Source of the DNA: Flavobacteriaceae bacterium
GTDB lineage: Bacteria; Bacteroidota; Bacteroidia; Flavobacteriales; Flavobacteriaceae
DNA length: 64,000 bases
Reading direction: 5' to 3'
Assembly (NCBI GenBank): GCA_021648755.1
Contig: JAKISG010000001.1
Span: forward strand, 111,738 to 175,737
Below, one piece after another: positions 27,213 through 36,988 of the stretch. The notes below the pieces were generated by a model. That model did no database searches. It was given only the letters and a program-made list of their open reading frames with translations, and had not been told where the DNA came from. Within the stretch, counting starts at the first letter, position 1. Every line of letters begins with the position of its first letter. Made by a program: the position numbers and the translations under genes.

Positions 27213-28547
27213 CTAAAAACTTTCTAAAACACCTTTTAAAAATAAATTCATATTAAAAATTGTAGAACCTGCTAGACCAGTTCTTACAATAACCAAATCT
27301 TGTGAAGGCAGTATAAAAATGCGCTGCCCTTGATAGCCATTTGCGGCATACATATCTTTGGGTGCATCTTTAAAGTAACCGCCAGCATTTAGCCAAAAAT
27401 GCCCGCCATATTCTCCATTTGAGTTGTTGGTTGGTTTTCTTGAAAAATCAACCCAAGATTTATGGATTAATTGTTCGCCATTCCATATGCCATTTTGAAG
27501 GTAAAACTGTCCGTATTTTGCCCAATCTCTCGTTGTTGCCCAACCGTAAGAACTGCCAACATATGTTCCTGAATAATCAGTCTCAATCAGCATAGAATAC
27601 ATCCCTATCTTATCAATAAACTCTTTGTACCAAAAATCTAAATATTCTTGGTGTGTTTGAAACTGATTTCGTATAAATTCACTTAGTAAATTAGTTGTTC
27701 CGCTTGAGTAGTTCCAAGTTTTATTTGACTTACCAACAAACGACTTATTTAACTGTGTAGTGCTCATTTTTGGTTCAAGAAACAGCATGCTAGTTACATC
27801 ACAAATTTTATTATAATTTTCTAGCCATTCTAAACCAGAATTCATGTTTAAAAGATTTTTTAAGCTAATATTTTTTCTGTCATCATTTTTCCAAGTATTA
27901 AATAAATTACGTTGCTCTAAATTTATTTTTTTTTGTTTTTCAAGAACACCTAATATTGTACTAGTCACACTTTTTGTCATTGACCAACCTAGAATTAAAG
28001 AATTTTTATCAAAATTATCAACATATCTTTCGGTAACTAAATAGCCTTTATACAATATTAAAACCGACCGTGTTTTATGTTCACTTTTAAAAGCAAAATC
28101 TATTGCACGCGCTATTTTTTTATAATCAATATTGCCAAAAATAGTGTCTATTGGTTTTAAATTACCAAAAGGGTAAGCTTTATTTATTTTTGGTTGTATT
28201 CTATTTGGTTTCGGAATATTAATAGATTTATTTTCTTTTCCGTTAGGAATTAATATTGCACCCAAGCCATCTTTGTATTTTGCCCTTCGTTTTTTAAAAA
28301 GCCCAAATACAGACGAACTTACAAATTGATTATTCTGATCTACTACATTGGTTGCTAAACTCATAGAAGGCACATTGTTATCTTCTTTTTCGGTTAAAGA
28401 AGCGCTTCTTTTGGCTAAAAAATAATGAGACGCTATGCTTTTTGATGAAAATCCGCTAACAATATCAAATTTAGGATAAAGCATAAAATATGCGTAAACT
28501 AGAACCAATAATACAATTGCTAGAATTAGTTTTGCTGTTTTTTTCAT
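27213..28547 (-). CDS. Serine hydrolase of the beta-lactamase/class C esterase family
   Basis: The 444-residue protein has an N-terminal membrane anchor or signal (LILAIVLLVLVYAYFMLYP). Its serine-hydrolase domain carries the SxxK motif at Ser189-Lys192 (GWSMTKSVTS) and the Tyr motif in WNYSSGT near 283. Late in the chain is GYQGQRIFILPSQDLVIVRT. This is the fold shared by class C beta-lactamases, D-peptidases and esterases. The substrate is unknown, and calling it a resistance gene would be unjustified. It is transcribed divergently from asnB; a TTAAATTCGCA motif lies about 100 bases upstream. Confidence 0.88.
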   Translation of the reverse strand: MKKTAKLILAIVLLVLVYAYFMLYPKFDIVSGFSSKSIASHYFLAKRSASLTEKEDNNVPSMSLATNVVDQNNQFVSSSVFGLFKKRRAKYKDGLGAILIPNGKENKSINIPKPNRIQPKINKAYPFGNLKPIDTIFGNIDYKKIARAIDFAFKSEHKTRSVLILYKGYLVTERYVDNFDKNSLILGWSMTKSVTSTILGVLEKQKKINLEQRNLFNTWKNDDRKNISLKNLLNMNSGLEWLENYNKICDVTSMLFLEPKMSTTQLNKSFVGKSNKTWNYSSGTTNLLSEFIRNQFQTHQEYLDFWYKEFIDKIGMYSMLIETDYSGTYVGSSYGWATTRDWAKYGQFYLQNGIWNGEQLIHKSWVDFSRKPTNNSNGEYGGHFWLNAGGYFKDAPKDMYAANGYQGQRIFILPSQDLVIVRTGLAGSTIFNMNLFLKGVLESF

Positions 28548-28841
28548 AGTTGTTTGATGCTAATCCTTAAATCCATAAGAGTTTCTATAAAAGACCTAAC
28601 AAACAACACTAACAGTTATTAGCCTTTTCATAATGAAAATTTTTGCGAATTTAAGTTAATTAAAAAAGTAAAGGTATTGTAAATATTTGAAACCAAAGAA
28701 TAAAAAAAACAATTAAATAATTACATATTATTATAAATAATTGATTTTAAGTATTAATTTAAAAGTAAAACATAAATTTTAATTTAAAAATACAAATTTT
28801 AATCCTTTATTTGCGTGAAATTAAAACGAGATAAAAAAGTT
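28548..28841. other. Divergent intergenic region between serine hydrolase and asnB
   Basis: This 294-base AT-rich stretch holds no gene. The only signal I note is TTAAATTCGCA on the minus strand (28654 down to 28644), a near match to the -7 promoter consensus. No clear promoter for asnB was identified. Confidence 0.4.
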
Positions 28842-30458
28842 ATGTGCGGTATTTTAGCGATTATAGGAAAAAAGGTGGTCTTAGAAAAAGCAAAAGAATT
28901 ATCAAACAGAATGAGTCACCGTGGTCCAAATGAGCATGATGTTTATGTTACTGAAAAAGGACACATCTTAGCTCACGAAAGATTATCTATTATAGACTTA
29001 CACACAGGTAAACAACCAATACAAGGTTGTGATACTGCTTATATGGTACATAACGGCGAAATTTACAACCATGTAGAATTGCGTGCAACCGATTTAAAAA
29101 ATCATGTTTTTAGAACAAAATCAGACTCCGAAGTAATTGTACATTTATATGAAAAATACGGTGATGAATTTTTAACTAAATTAGATGGTGTTTTTGCATT
29201 TGTTGTTATAGATGGTGATGATTTTATCGCTGGTCGAGACCCAATAGGTGTCAAACCTTTATATTATGGAAAAGACATAAGTGGTAATATGTATTTTGCT
29301 TCCGAAATGAAAGCAATTGCAGACCAATGTGTAACATTTGCAGCGTTTCCACCAGGACACTATTATACACCAAAAACAGGATTTGTACAGTATTATAAAC
29401 CAGATTGGTTCGATTATAAAGTGGCAACAGAAGAATTAGACTTAAAATTAATTAGAGAAACATTAATTAAAGCTATAAAAAAGCGATTAATGACCGATGT
29501 GCCATTAGGCGCTTTATTATCTGGTGGTTTAGATTCATCACTAACAGTAGCAATAGCATCAAGATTATTGAAAGAGCAAGGTAAAAAACTACATTCTTTT
29601 TCCATAGGTTTAACTAAAAATTCGCCAGATTTAATTGCAGCACAAGAAGTTGCAGATTTTTTAGGTACAATACATCATGCAATAACCTTTACTGTAGATG
29701 AAGGTTTAGAGATTATAGACAAATTAATTTGGCATTTAGAAACTTACGATGTTACTTCAATTAGAGCATCAACGCCCATGTATATTATGAGTAAGCAAAT
29801 AACCAATTTAGGTATAAAAGTAGTGTTAAGTGGCGAAGGGGCAGATGAAATGCTAGGTGGTTATTTGTATTTTAACAATGCACCAAGTGCAACGGCATTT
29901 CAAAAAGAAACTATTCGTAGAATGCAATTATTATCAACGAGCGACTGTTTAAGAGCAGATAAATCTACTATGGCTCATGGCTTAGAGGCGAGAGTTCCGT
30001 TTTTAGATAAAGAATTTGTTTCTATAATAATGAAAATAAAGCCAGAAGAAAAACAACCCAAGAGTTATGATGGTATTGAAAAATATATTTTAAGAAAAGC
30101 ATTTGATACCAAAGATAATCCGTTTTTGCCAGACCGTATTTTATGGAGACAAAAAGAACAATTTTCTGACGGAGTAGGTTATAGTTGGATTGATACTTTA
30201 ATTAAATACTGTGCAAGTCATATCTCTAGTGCCGATATGAATATGGCTCATATTAAGTACCCTCATAATACGCCAAGTACAAAAGAAGCTTATTATATGC
30301 GTGAGATTTTTAACAAACACTTTCCAGAAAAAGATGCTGCAAAAACAGTACTAAAGTGGATACCTAAATGGCAAAAAAATACAGACCCAAGTGGCAGAGC
30401 AAATAAAAATCATATAAAAGCAACTGTAAATATCGCTATAGAGAAAACGATAATTTAA
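28842..30458 (+). CDS. asnB: Asparagine synthase B (glutamine-hydrolysing)
   Basis: The 538-residue protein makes asparagine from aspartate, glutamine and ATP. It starts MCGILAIIG, and Cys2 becomes the N-terminal nucleophile after Met removal. This fixes the start at ATG 28842, although the frame is open back to a GTG at 28815. The glutaminase domain (about 2-190) includes SHRGPNEHDV and HERLSIIDLHTG. The synthetase domain has the PP-loop LLSGGLDSSLTVAIAS, VLSGEGADEMLGGY and LEARVPFLDKEF. All key motifs are intact. A good terminator follows. Confidence 0.97.
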   Translation: MCGILAIIGKKVVLEKAKELSNRMSHRGPNEHDVYVTEKGHILAHERLSIIDLHTGKQPIQGCDTAYMVHNGEIYNHVELRATDLKNHVFRTKSDSEVIVHLYEKYGDEFLTKLDGVFAFVVIDGDDFIAGRDPIGVKPLYYGKDISGNMYFASEMKAIADQCVTFAAFPPGHYYTPKTGFVQYYKPDWFDYKVATEELDLKLIRETLIKAIKKRLMTDVPLGALLSGGLDSSLTVAIASRLLKEQGKKLHSFSIGLTKNSPDLIAAQEVADFLGTIHHAITFTVDEGLEIIDKLIWHLETYDVTSIRASTPMYIMSKQITNLGIKVVLSGEGADEMLGGYLYFNNAPSATAFQKETIRRMQLLSTSDCLRADKSTMAHGLEARVPFLDKEFVSIIMKIKPEEKQPKSYDGIEKYILRKAFDTKDNPFLPDRILWRQKEQFSDGVGYSWIDTLIKYCASHISSADMNMAHIKYPHNTPSTKEAYYMREIFNKHFPEKDAAKTVLKWIPKWQKNTDPSGRANKNHIKATVNIAIEKTII

Positions 30459-30488
30459 ATAAATTTTCTGAGGGGGGAATTTATTTAG

Positions 30489-30519
30489 CAACTACTTATT
30501 AATTTAAGTAGTTGTTTTT
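30489..30519 (+). terminator. Intrinsic terminator of asnB
   Basis: A 10-base-pair perfect stem (CAACTACTTA / TAAGTAGTTG) with a six-base loop is followed by TTTTTG and another T-run. It lies 30 bases after the asnB stop. Confidence 0.85.
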
Positions 30520-30613
30520 GTTTTTTATTAGGTTTAACATCATAATTTTTTATAGAAGTAGGGTGTTTCATAAATTAAGTTGTTAAAGTCAAAATGTATC
30601 TTATAAAAAAAGG

Positions 30614-30621
30614 TATATTTG
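30614..30621 (+). promoter_or_regulatory. Candidate -7 promoter element of the FG-GAP/peroxidase operon
   Basis: TATATTTG matches TAnnTTTG and lies 31 bases before the start codon at 30653. The nearest upstream TTG (30580-30582) is too far for the standard spacing. Confidence 0.45.
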
Positions 30622-30652
30622 TAAACCTATTTTTTTAACTTAAATTTTATAT

Positions 30653-32350
30653 ATGATGAAAAAAACTACCCTAATTTTAGTATCGTTTTTAACAATTTTC
30701 TTAGGACATACACAAAATACAGCCATAGAAAAAACTATTGACGGTAAACAAACTTATTCCTCGAATAAATCAGAAGAAGATATTACATTTACAACACAAA
30801 GTGTCTCTAGTTTAGGGGCTCCTTATGTCATTGTAGATATGAATGGTGATTTTTTAGATGATTTAGTTACTGTAAATACAAATTCAATTAGAATAAATTA
30901 CCAAAAAGAGGATCAAACTTTTGATACGGTAACGATTACGACACCTATTGCAGATAATGACCCTACGTGGAGTATTGCTGCTGGGGATTTAGATGGTAAT
31001 GGTTATATGGATTTACTTTATGGAGGCGGTAGCGGAGCAACTTTTATGTTGGCTAACGTCAATGAAACATCAAATGAATCAAATAACTATGCTTCAGAGT
31101 ATTCAGAAATATCACCTTCAATTTATATTTTTTCTCAACGTACTAACTTTGTAGATATTAACAATGATGGTAATTTAGATGCTTTTGTTTGCCACGATAT
31201 AGATGCCAATGTCTATTTTATTAACGATGGTAATGGCGGATTAATTACACATCAAGTAAATGATGGTAGTAGCCTTGATTTAGGTATTTTAGGTCGTAAT
31301 TACGCTACAATATGGATTGATTATGATAACGATCAAGATATCGATGTGTTTATTTCAAAATGTGGAGGTAGTACAGAAGCAACTAAAAATAGACTGTACC
31401 GAAATAATGGTGACGGTACATATACAGATGTTAGTGTGGCATCAGGTTTAGATTCAGTAATACAAACTTGGTCATCTGCCTGGGGAGATTTTGACAATGA
31501 TGGCTTTATGGATGTTATGGTTGGTGCTAGTTGGGGGGAAAATGAATTTATGCGCAATAATGGCGATGGTACTTTTACCAATATAACTGCAGGCTCAGGT
31601 TTCGATACTTTTGATATAACAAGTCATGAGTATATAGCAAAAGACTTTAATAATGATGGTTATATAGATGTATTAGCTTCTGGTTATATTATGAAAAATA
31701 ATGGCGATATGACTTTTACACAAATAGCAAATGATGTAGGTCAAGGTGCCGTAGGAGATGTAGATAATGATGGTTTTTTAGATGTGTTTACAGATGGAGT
31801 TGTAAAAGTTAATGATGGAACTGTAGGCAATTGGTTAAAAGTAAATGCTGTAGGTGTAGAAAGTAATATAGATGGTATTGGTGCAAGAGTAGAAATTACT
31901 TCTGCTCTAGGTACACAAATAAGAGATATTAGGTCTGGTATTGGTTTTCAATATATGAGTAGTTTAACAGCACATTTTGGTATTGGTGATGATACAGCCA
32001 TTGAAAGTGTTACCATATATTGGCCATCTGGTAATATTGATATAATTAATGACCCAGCAATAAATAGCACCTTAAATATTACAGAAGAATCTGTCCCTTT
32101 AAGTATTAATGAAGATTTATTAAATAACGTTTCTCTTTACCCAAACCCAGTTACTAATGAATTACAAATCAATACAAATTTAGATTTAGAAAATAGTATT
32201 ATTGCGATTTTTGACATACAAGGTAAAAAAGTATATAATAGTTATTTTATAGACAATAAAATTAATGTTTCTAATCTAGAAACAGGGATTTATTTTTTAA
32301 GAATTATTCAAAACGATAAAAAACTGAACTTAAAATTTATAAAGAAATAA
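30653..32350 (+). CDS. FG-GAP/VCBS-repeat protein with ASPIC/UnbV domain and T9SS type A sorting tail
   Basis: The 565-residue protein has a Sec signal peptide (MMKKTTLILVSFLTIFLGHTQ). Several FG-GAP-like beta-propeller blades follow, each with a DxDxDG-type Ca2+ loop, for example DLDGNGYMDLLYGG, DINNDGNLDAF, DYDNDQDIDVF and DFDNDGFMDVMVG. An ASPIC/UnbV domain (about 393-475; GARVEITSALG and IYWPSGNID) comes next. The final 75 residues are a type IX sorting domain (LYPNPVTNELQI and LETGIYFLRIIQ). It should be secreted to the cell surface. It is one base upstream of a di-heme peroxidase gene, so a joint function is likely. An ATG three bases later is an equally good start. Confidence 0.88.
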   Translation: MMKKTTLILVSFLTIFLGHTQNTAIEKTIDGKQTYSSNKSEEDITFTTQSVSSLGAPYVIVDMNGDFLDDLVTVNTNSIRINYQKEDQTFDTVTITTPIADNDPTWSIAAGDLDGNGYMDLLYGGGSGATFMLANVNETSNESNNYASEYSEISPSIYIFSQRTNFVDINNDGNLDAFVCHDIDANVYFINDGNGGLITHQVNDGSSLDLGILGRNYATIWIDYDNDQDIDVFISKCGGSTEATKNRLYRNNGDGTYTDVSVASGLDSVIQTWSSAWGDFDNDGFMDVMVGASWGENEFMRNNGDGTFTNITAGSGFDTFDITSHEYIAKDFNNDGYIDVLASGYIMKNNGDMTFTQIANDVGQGAVGDVDNDGFLDVFTDGVVKVNDGTVGNWLKVNAVGVESNIDGIGARVEITSALGTQIRDIRSGIGFQYMSSLTAHFGIGDDTAIESVTIYWPSGNIDIINDPAINSTLNITEESVPLSINEDLLNNVSLYPNPVTNELQINTNLDLENSIIAIFDIQGKKVYNSYFIDNKINVSNLETGIYFLRIIQNDKKLNLKFIKK

Positions 32351-32351
32351 T

Positions 32352-33551
32352 ATGTGCAAAAAGCACTATAAATGGCTGTTTGTTTTAGTTTCAATGACCT
32401 TTTTTTCTTGTAAAGAAGATGTCATTGAACCTTTTATTGCTATTCACGATTTACCACAAACACCCTATAATTACAGTAATGTAATTTTTCCAGAAGCATT
32501 TAATGATTTTGTTTTGAGTTTAGATAATACACCAAACGATAATCAAATAACAAACCACGGCGCTACGCTAGGTCGTGTATTATTTTATGATAAAAAACTA
32601 TCACTTAACCACACCATTTCTTGTGCAAGTTGTCATATTCAAGAATTTGGTTTTTCAGACCCAAGGCAAAAAAGTATAGGTTTTAAAGGAGGTCATACTC
32701 GTAGAAATTCTATGAATTTGGTAAATTCTAGTTTTTATGAACCCAACAAATATTTTTGGGATCATAGAGCTAATTCTTTAGAAGAGCAAGTCTTGATGCC
32801 TTTACAAGATGTTATTGAGATGGGAATGACATTAGAGTTGTTAATTGCAAGACTATCGACTTTAGACTATTATAAACCGCTATTTCAAAAAGCTTTTGAT
32901 AGCGAAGAGGTAACAAGTGATAAAATTTCAAAAGCATTAGCACAATTTGTAAGATCAATTTATTCTTTTAATTCTAAATATGATAGAGGTATTGAGGCAA
33001 CAAAAGATATTTTTAAAGACTTCCCAAATTTTACAGCTCAAGAAAATATGGGTAAAGACATATTTAATGGTAAATTAACACCAACTATTAATGGTAATTG
33101 TGCTTTTTGCCATATGACAAATATAAACACATTACATTTTAGTGTCCCTGTAAATCCAGATACAGCCAATCAAGTTATTTTTAGTGCTTTTAGAGCAGAT
33201 AATATTGGTTTAGATGAAGACTTACTTAGTGATGATAATGGGTTAGGAGAAATAACTAATAATATTTCTGATAACGGTAAATTTAAAACACCATCTATAA
33301 GAAATATAGAGTTAACAGCACCATATATGCATGATGGCAGATTTGAAACTCTAGAAGAAGTAGTTGAGCATTATAGTACAGGTGTAAAAGCACATCCTTT
33401 TTTAAGTAGTTTTATGATTAATGGTGATGGAACACCTAGAAAATTAAATTTAACCGATGAAGAGTCTGCAGCATTAGTAGCCTTTTTAAAGACCTTAACA
33501 GATGAGGTTATGATTAATGAAGTAAAGTACTCTAATCCTTTTATAGAATAG
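32352..33551 (+). CDS. Di-heme cytochrome c peroxidase family lipoprotein (MauG/MbnH-like)
   Basis: The 399-residue protein has a lipoprotein signal ending MTFFSC with Cys20 as the lipidation site. Two c-type heme motifs are present, CASCH (91-95) and CAFCH (250-254), with the family text GRVLFYDKKLSLNHTISC, HTRRNSMNLVN, TPSIRNIELTAPYMHDGRF and GEITNN. The group includes bacterial peroxidases that remove H2O2 and relatives that oxidise residues in a partner protein. I cannot tell which applies. The one-base gap after the FG-GAP gene makes that exported protein the obvious partner. CcsBA in this window would attach the hemes. Confidence 0.9.
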   Translation: MCKKHYKWLFVLVSMTFFSCKEDVIEPFIAIHDLPQTPYNYSNVIFPEAFNDFVLSLDNTPNDNQITNHGATLGRVLFYDKKLSLNHTISCASCHIQEFGFSDPRQKSIGFKGGHTRRNSMNLVNSSFYEPNKYFWDHRANSLEEQVLMPLQDVIEMGMTLELLIARLSTLDYYKPLFQKAFDSEEVTSDKISKALAQFVRSIYSFNSKYDRGIEATKDIFKDFPNFTAQENMGKDIFNGKLTPTINGNCAFCHMTNINTLHFSVPVNPDTANQVIFSAFRADNIGLDEDLLSDDNGLGEITNNISDNGKFKTPSIRNIELTAPYMHDGRFETLEEVVEHYSTGVKAHPFLSSFMINGDGTPRKLNLTDEESAALVAFLKTLTDEVMINEVKYSNPFIE

Positions 33552-33585
33552 CTTTCATTTTTGAACCTAAAAAAATCATTTTTTT

Positions 33586-34614
33586 TTATTGCCCAAATAA
33601 ATTACCTTGTTTATGAGGTTTATTTCTGTCTAAATGTTTATATGCTAATTCAGTAACCTCTCTACCTCTTGGTGTACGCATAATAAAACCTTGCTGAATT
33701 AAAAAAGGTTCGTAAACCTCTTCAATAGTTTCGGCATTTTCACTTACTGCAGTTGCTAAAGTGCTAAGACCAACAGGGCCACCTTTAAACTTATCAATAA
33801 TTGTAGTTAAAATTTTATTATCCATTTCATCTAAACCATGCGCATCAACTTGTAAAGCCTCTAAAGCATACCTCGCAATTTTAATATCAATATCGCCATT
33901 ACTTTTTATTTGTGCAAAATCACGTACTCTTCTTAATAGAGCATTTGCAATTCTAGGTGTACCTCGACTTCTACCTGCAATTTCTATAGCAGCTTCCATA
34001 GAAATAATAACATTTAGAATGGTTGCACTTCGTTGTACAATGGTGGTCAAAACTTCGGTATTGTAATATTGTAACCTACTACTTATACCGAACCTAGCAC
34101 GCATAGGTGAAGTTAATAACCCAGAACGTGTAGTTGCACCAATTAAAGTAAAAGGCTCTAAATTTATTTGAACAGTTCTAGCATTTGGTCCAGACTCTAT
34201 TAAAATATCTATTTTATAATCTTCCATAGCAGAATATAAATATTCTTCAACTATTGGACTCAATCTATGAATTTCATCAATAAATAAGACATCACGCTCA
34301 CCTAGGTTTGTTAGTAAACCTGCTAAGTCGCCAGGTTTGTCTAAAACAGGACCAGAAGTTACCTTGATACTGGCTTGTAATTCATTAGCTAAAATATGTG
34401 CTAATGTCGTCTTTCCTAAACCTGGCGGACCATGAAAGAGTGTATGGTCTAACGCCTCGTTACGTTGGTTAGCAGCAGTTACGAAAATTTTTAAATTCTC
34501 TAAAATCTGATCTTGACCTGTAAAATCATCAAAAGATAGTGGGCGCAATTGTTTTTCAATAACTAATTCATTGTTATCTAAATTTTCACTAGTTGGGTCT
34601 AAATTTTCGTTCAT
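33586..34614 (-). CDS. ruvB: Holliday junction branch migration helicase RuvB
   Basis: The 342-residue protein is the AAA+ motor of the RuvABC resolvasome. It has Walker [17 protein letters not shown], Walker [10 protein letters not shown], the sensor text [21 protein letters not shown] and the C-terminal winged helix [20 protein letters not shown]. The start is ATG 34612-34614 ([10 protein letters not shown]). The frame is open to 34677, but a promoter element overlaps that codon and the extra 21 residues are atypical. Confidence 0.96.
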   Translation of the reverse strand: MNENLDPTSENLDNNELVIEKQLRPLSFDDFTGQDQILENLKIFVTAANQRNEALDHTLFHGPPGLGKTTLAHILANELQASIKVTSGPVLDKPGDLAGLLTNLGERDVLFIDEIHRLSPIVEEYLYSAMEDYKIDILIESGPNARTVQINLEPFTLIGATTRSGLLTSPMRARFGISSRLQYYNTEVLTTIVQRSATILNVIISMEAAIEIAGRSRGTPRIANALLRRVRDFAQIKSNGDIDIKIARYALEALQVDAHGLDEMDNKILTTIIDKFKGGPVGLSTLATAVSENAETIEEVYEPFLIQQGFIMRTPRGREVTELAYKHLDRNKPHKQGNLFGQ

Positions 34615-34674
34615 AGTATAAATATGCGCTTCATAGTTGTTCTCACCTCCTGCTTTTAAATGCATTTCAAAAAA

Positions 34675-34682
34675 CAAAGATA
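34675..34682 (-). promoter_or_regulatory. Candidate -7 promoter element of ruvB
   Basis: On the minus strand TATCTTTG matches TAnnTTTG and sits about 60 bases before the ruvB ATG. It implies that ruvB is transcribed separately from the SPOR-like gene and argues against the longer open frame. Confidence 0.5.
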
Positions 34683-34700
34683 GAGAATAAGCTATGGATA

Positions 34701-35084
34701 TTACATTCTAACTTGCATCTCTACCACAATAGCATTGGTAAAAGTTTTTTTAATTTCAACAATTGCTTTATCTACAGATAATCTTGTACTGTATTTGCCA
34801 ACACGTACTTTCCATTCTGGTGAATCCCAATCTATAGAAGTTGCGGTGTCAGGAAATAAGGCAATAAATTTATTTCGAATACTTACCGCACTAGATTCGC
34901 TACCATTAAATAACTGTATGCGATAACCGTCAATTTTAGGATTTGATTTATTATATTTAATTTTTTTCGCAACGATTGCTTTAATTGCTGAAGAACTCTC
35001 TATAGTAACAGTTCCTTCATCTATTTGAGAAAAACTAATAAAATTAATTAATAGTGCTAAGGCAAATATTTTTTTATGTTTCAA
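34701..35084 (-). CDS. SPOR-domain-like exported protein
   Basis: The 127-residue protein has a signal peptide ([17 protein letters not shown]). A C-terminal domain (about 50-127) reads [40 protein letters not shown] and [19 protein letters not shown], the pattern of a SPOR domain. SPOR domains bind denuded peptidoglycan at division sites. The start codon is TTG (35082-35084). TACATTTG on the minus strand (35114 down to 35107) is a plausible -7 element. Confidence 0.78.
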   Translation of the reverse strand: MKHKKIFALALLINFISFSQIDEGTVTIESSSAIKAIVAKKIKYNKSNPKIDGYRIQLFNGSESSAVSIRNKFIALFPDTATSIDWDSPEWKVRVGKYSTRLSVDKAIVEIKKTFTNAIVVEMQVRM

Positions 35085-35225
35085 TTTCAGATTATTTTTA
35101 ATTTTACAAATGTAATTTATTGTTTTATAATAAGTAGTAAAATTTTATTATTTAGAACCATTATAAATTATATTTAACACTCTCAAAATATTAGTTTAAG
35201 GTTTAAATTTAAACATAATAAATGT

Positions 35226-35233
35226 TACTTTTG
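35226..35233 (+). promoter_or_regulatory. Candidate -7 promoter element of the respiratory operon
   Basis: TACTTTTG matches TAnnTTTG and is followed by CAC. It lies 105 bases before the actA start and would give the operon a leader of about 100 bases. The -33 region (near 35196) has no exact TTG. Confidence 0.45.
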
Positions 35234-35337
35234 CACAATCGATTTATAATTTATTTTAGATTTGTATTATATTAATATGTTTATCGATAATTTATTGAAA
35301 ATATTGTGCCAAACACAAGATATTTAGATTAAAAAAT

Positions 35338-36843
35338 ATGACTCAATTTAACTCATTCCAAAAACTAACACAACTTTTATTCGTATTTTTATTCGTGTTT
35401 TCTGTTAGTTTATTTTCTCAAGATGGTGATGCAACTAATGGTAAAAAATTATTTAAAGCCAATTGTATTGCTTGTCATAAATTAGATAAAAAAGTATTAG
35501 GACCACCTTTAAAGGGAATAACTTTAAAACGGGATAGAAAATGGCTACATGCTTGGATTAAAGACAACATTACTTTACAAAAAACAGATAAATTAGCAAA
35601 ACAGGTTTTTGAAGAAGGTAACAAATTACCAATGCAGCCTTTCCCTCAATTATCCGAAAAAGATATCGAAGATATTTTAGCATATACAGACGATAAGCCA
35701 AAAGAAAAGAAAGAAGTTACTAAAAAACAAACAACTGAAACACAAACCGTTGATCCCATAGTAGCAAAAGGTAAAAAAATATTTAAAGCAAACTGTATTG
35801 CTTGTCATAAATTAAATAAAAAAGTATTAGGACCAGCCTTATTCGGAATAACAGATAAAAGAGACAGAGATTGGTTACATAAATGGATTAAAGATAATAA
35901 TGCTTTAAGAAAAAGTGGAGATGCTTTAGCAAAGCAAGTTTTTGAAGAGCATAATAAAATGCCAATGAATGCATTTCCGCAATTATCAGAAGAAGATATA
36001 GATGCAATGTTAGCTTATTTTAAAGTTGGTGATGTTAAAAAAACAATAGTTGGTACTAAAAGCACCGAAGAAGTTAAAGAAGAAGGCTCTTCCGTTTGGA
36101 TAACTTGGCTAGTTGCAATAGTGGTAATTGCATTATTAGTCTATATGTTACTTGTAAGTAAAAATGGATTCTTAAAAATAATGGCAATTATAGCACTAAT
36201 TTTAATAATTACTTATTTTTTGTTTAATTGGCTAATGAGTATTGGTATTGATCAAAATTACCAACCAATTCAACCAATAGCATTTTCACATAAAATTCAT
36301 GCAGGAGATAATAAAATAGATTGTCAATACTGTCACTCCTCCGCAAAACACTCTAAAACATCGGGTGTACCAACTGCAAATGTTTGTATGAATTGCCATA
36401 AAAGTATCTCTGAAGTAGCAGAAGATACAAAAGTTGGTGACTTAGGTAAAAAAGAATTAGACCAAGAAATTCAAAAAATATATGACGCAGTTGGCTGGGA
36501 TTCAGAAAATTTTAAATATATAGAAAATTATGAAGTAAAAGCAATTCAATGGGTTAGAGTTCATAACCTACCAGATTTTGCATATTATAATCACTCACAA
36601 CACGTAACAGTTGCAGGTATTTCTTGTCAAAAATGTCATGGGCCTGTTGAAGAGATGGATGAAATGTATCAATTTTCACCATTAACAATGGCTTGGTGTA
36701 TAGATTGTCATAAAGATACTGAGGTTAATAAAGATAATAAATTTTATACAAAAATACACGAAGAACTTTCTAAAAAATATAACCTAGAAAAAGTAACTAT
36801 TGCTGATTTAGGCGGTAAAGAATGTGCTAAGTGTCATTATTAG
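35338..36843 (+). CDS. actA: Alternative complex III multiheme subunit ActA with two extra cytochrome c domains
   Basis: The 501-residue protein has a signal peptide (about 1-28). Two near-identical monoheme cytochrome c domains follow, with hemes at Cys43-His47 and Cys153-His157. Next are membrane segments at about 254-273 and 279-300. A five-heme ActA core carries CxxCH at 329, 350, 430, 454 and 496, so there are seven heme motifs in all. ActA takes electrons from the complex and passes them to cytochrome c or the oxidase. The flavobacterial ActA proteins I recall carry one N-terminal cytochrome domain, so the second looks like a tandem duplication. It is the first gene of the operon. Confidence 0.92.
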   Translation: MTQFNSFQKLTQLLFVFLFVFSVSLFSQDGDATNGKKLFKANCIACHKLDKKVLGPPLKGITLKRDRKWLHAWIKDNITLQKTDKLAKQVFEEGNKLPMQPFPQLSEKDIEDILAYTDDKPKEKKEVTKKQTTETQTVDPIVAKGKKIFKANCIACHKLNKKVLGPALFGITDKRDRDWLHKWIKDNNALRKSGDALAKQVFEEHNKMPMNAFPQLSEEDIDAMLAYFKVGDVKKTIVGTKSTEEVKEEGSSVWITWLVAIVVIALLVYMLLVSKNGFLKIMAIIALILIITYFLFNWLMSIGIDQNYQPIQPIAFSHKIHAGDNKIDCQYCHSSAKHSKTSGVPTANVCMNCHKSISEVAEDTKVGDLGKKELDQEIQKIYDAVGWDSENFKYIENYEVKAIQWVRVHNLPDFAYYNHSQHVTVAGISCQKCHGPVEEMDEMYQFSPLTMAWCIDCHKDTEVNKDNKFYTKIHEELSKKYNLEKVTIADLGGKECAKCHY

Positions 36844-36988
36844 TAGAGACCTCTTTAAATAAATTTAGAGTAATGCCGCTTTGCGACATGTAAAAATAAA
36901 AAAGAGAAGACATAGAAAATAGCAAAAAAATAATTTTGTGAATTTCTAGGTTTATCAAAAAGAATAATCATAAATCGTAAATTAGATT

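Noticed and set aside
27213..28547. Beta-lactamase resistance gene
   Set aside because: SxxK and Tyr motifs are shared by many esterases and peptidases; nothing specific for antibiotic hydrolysis is seen.
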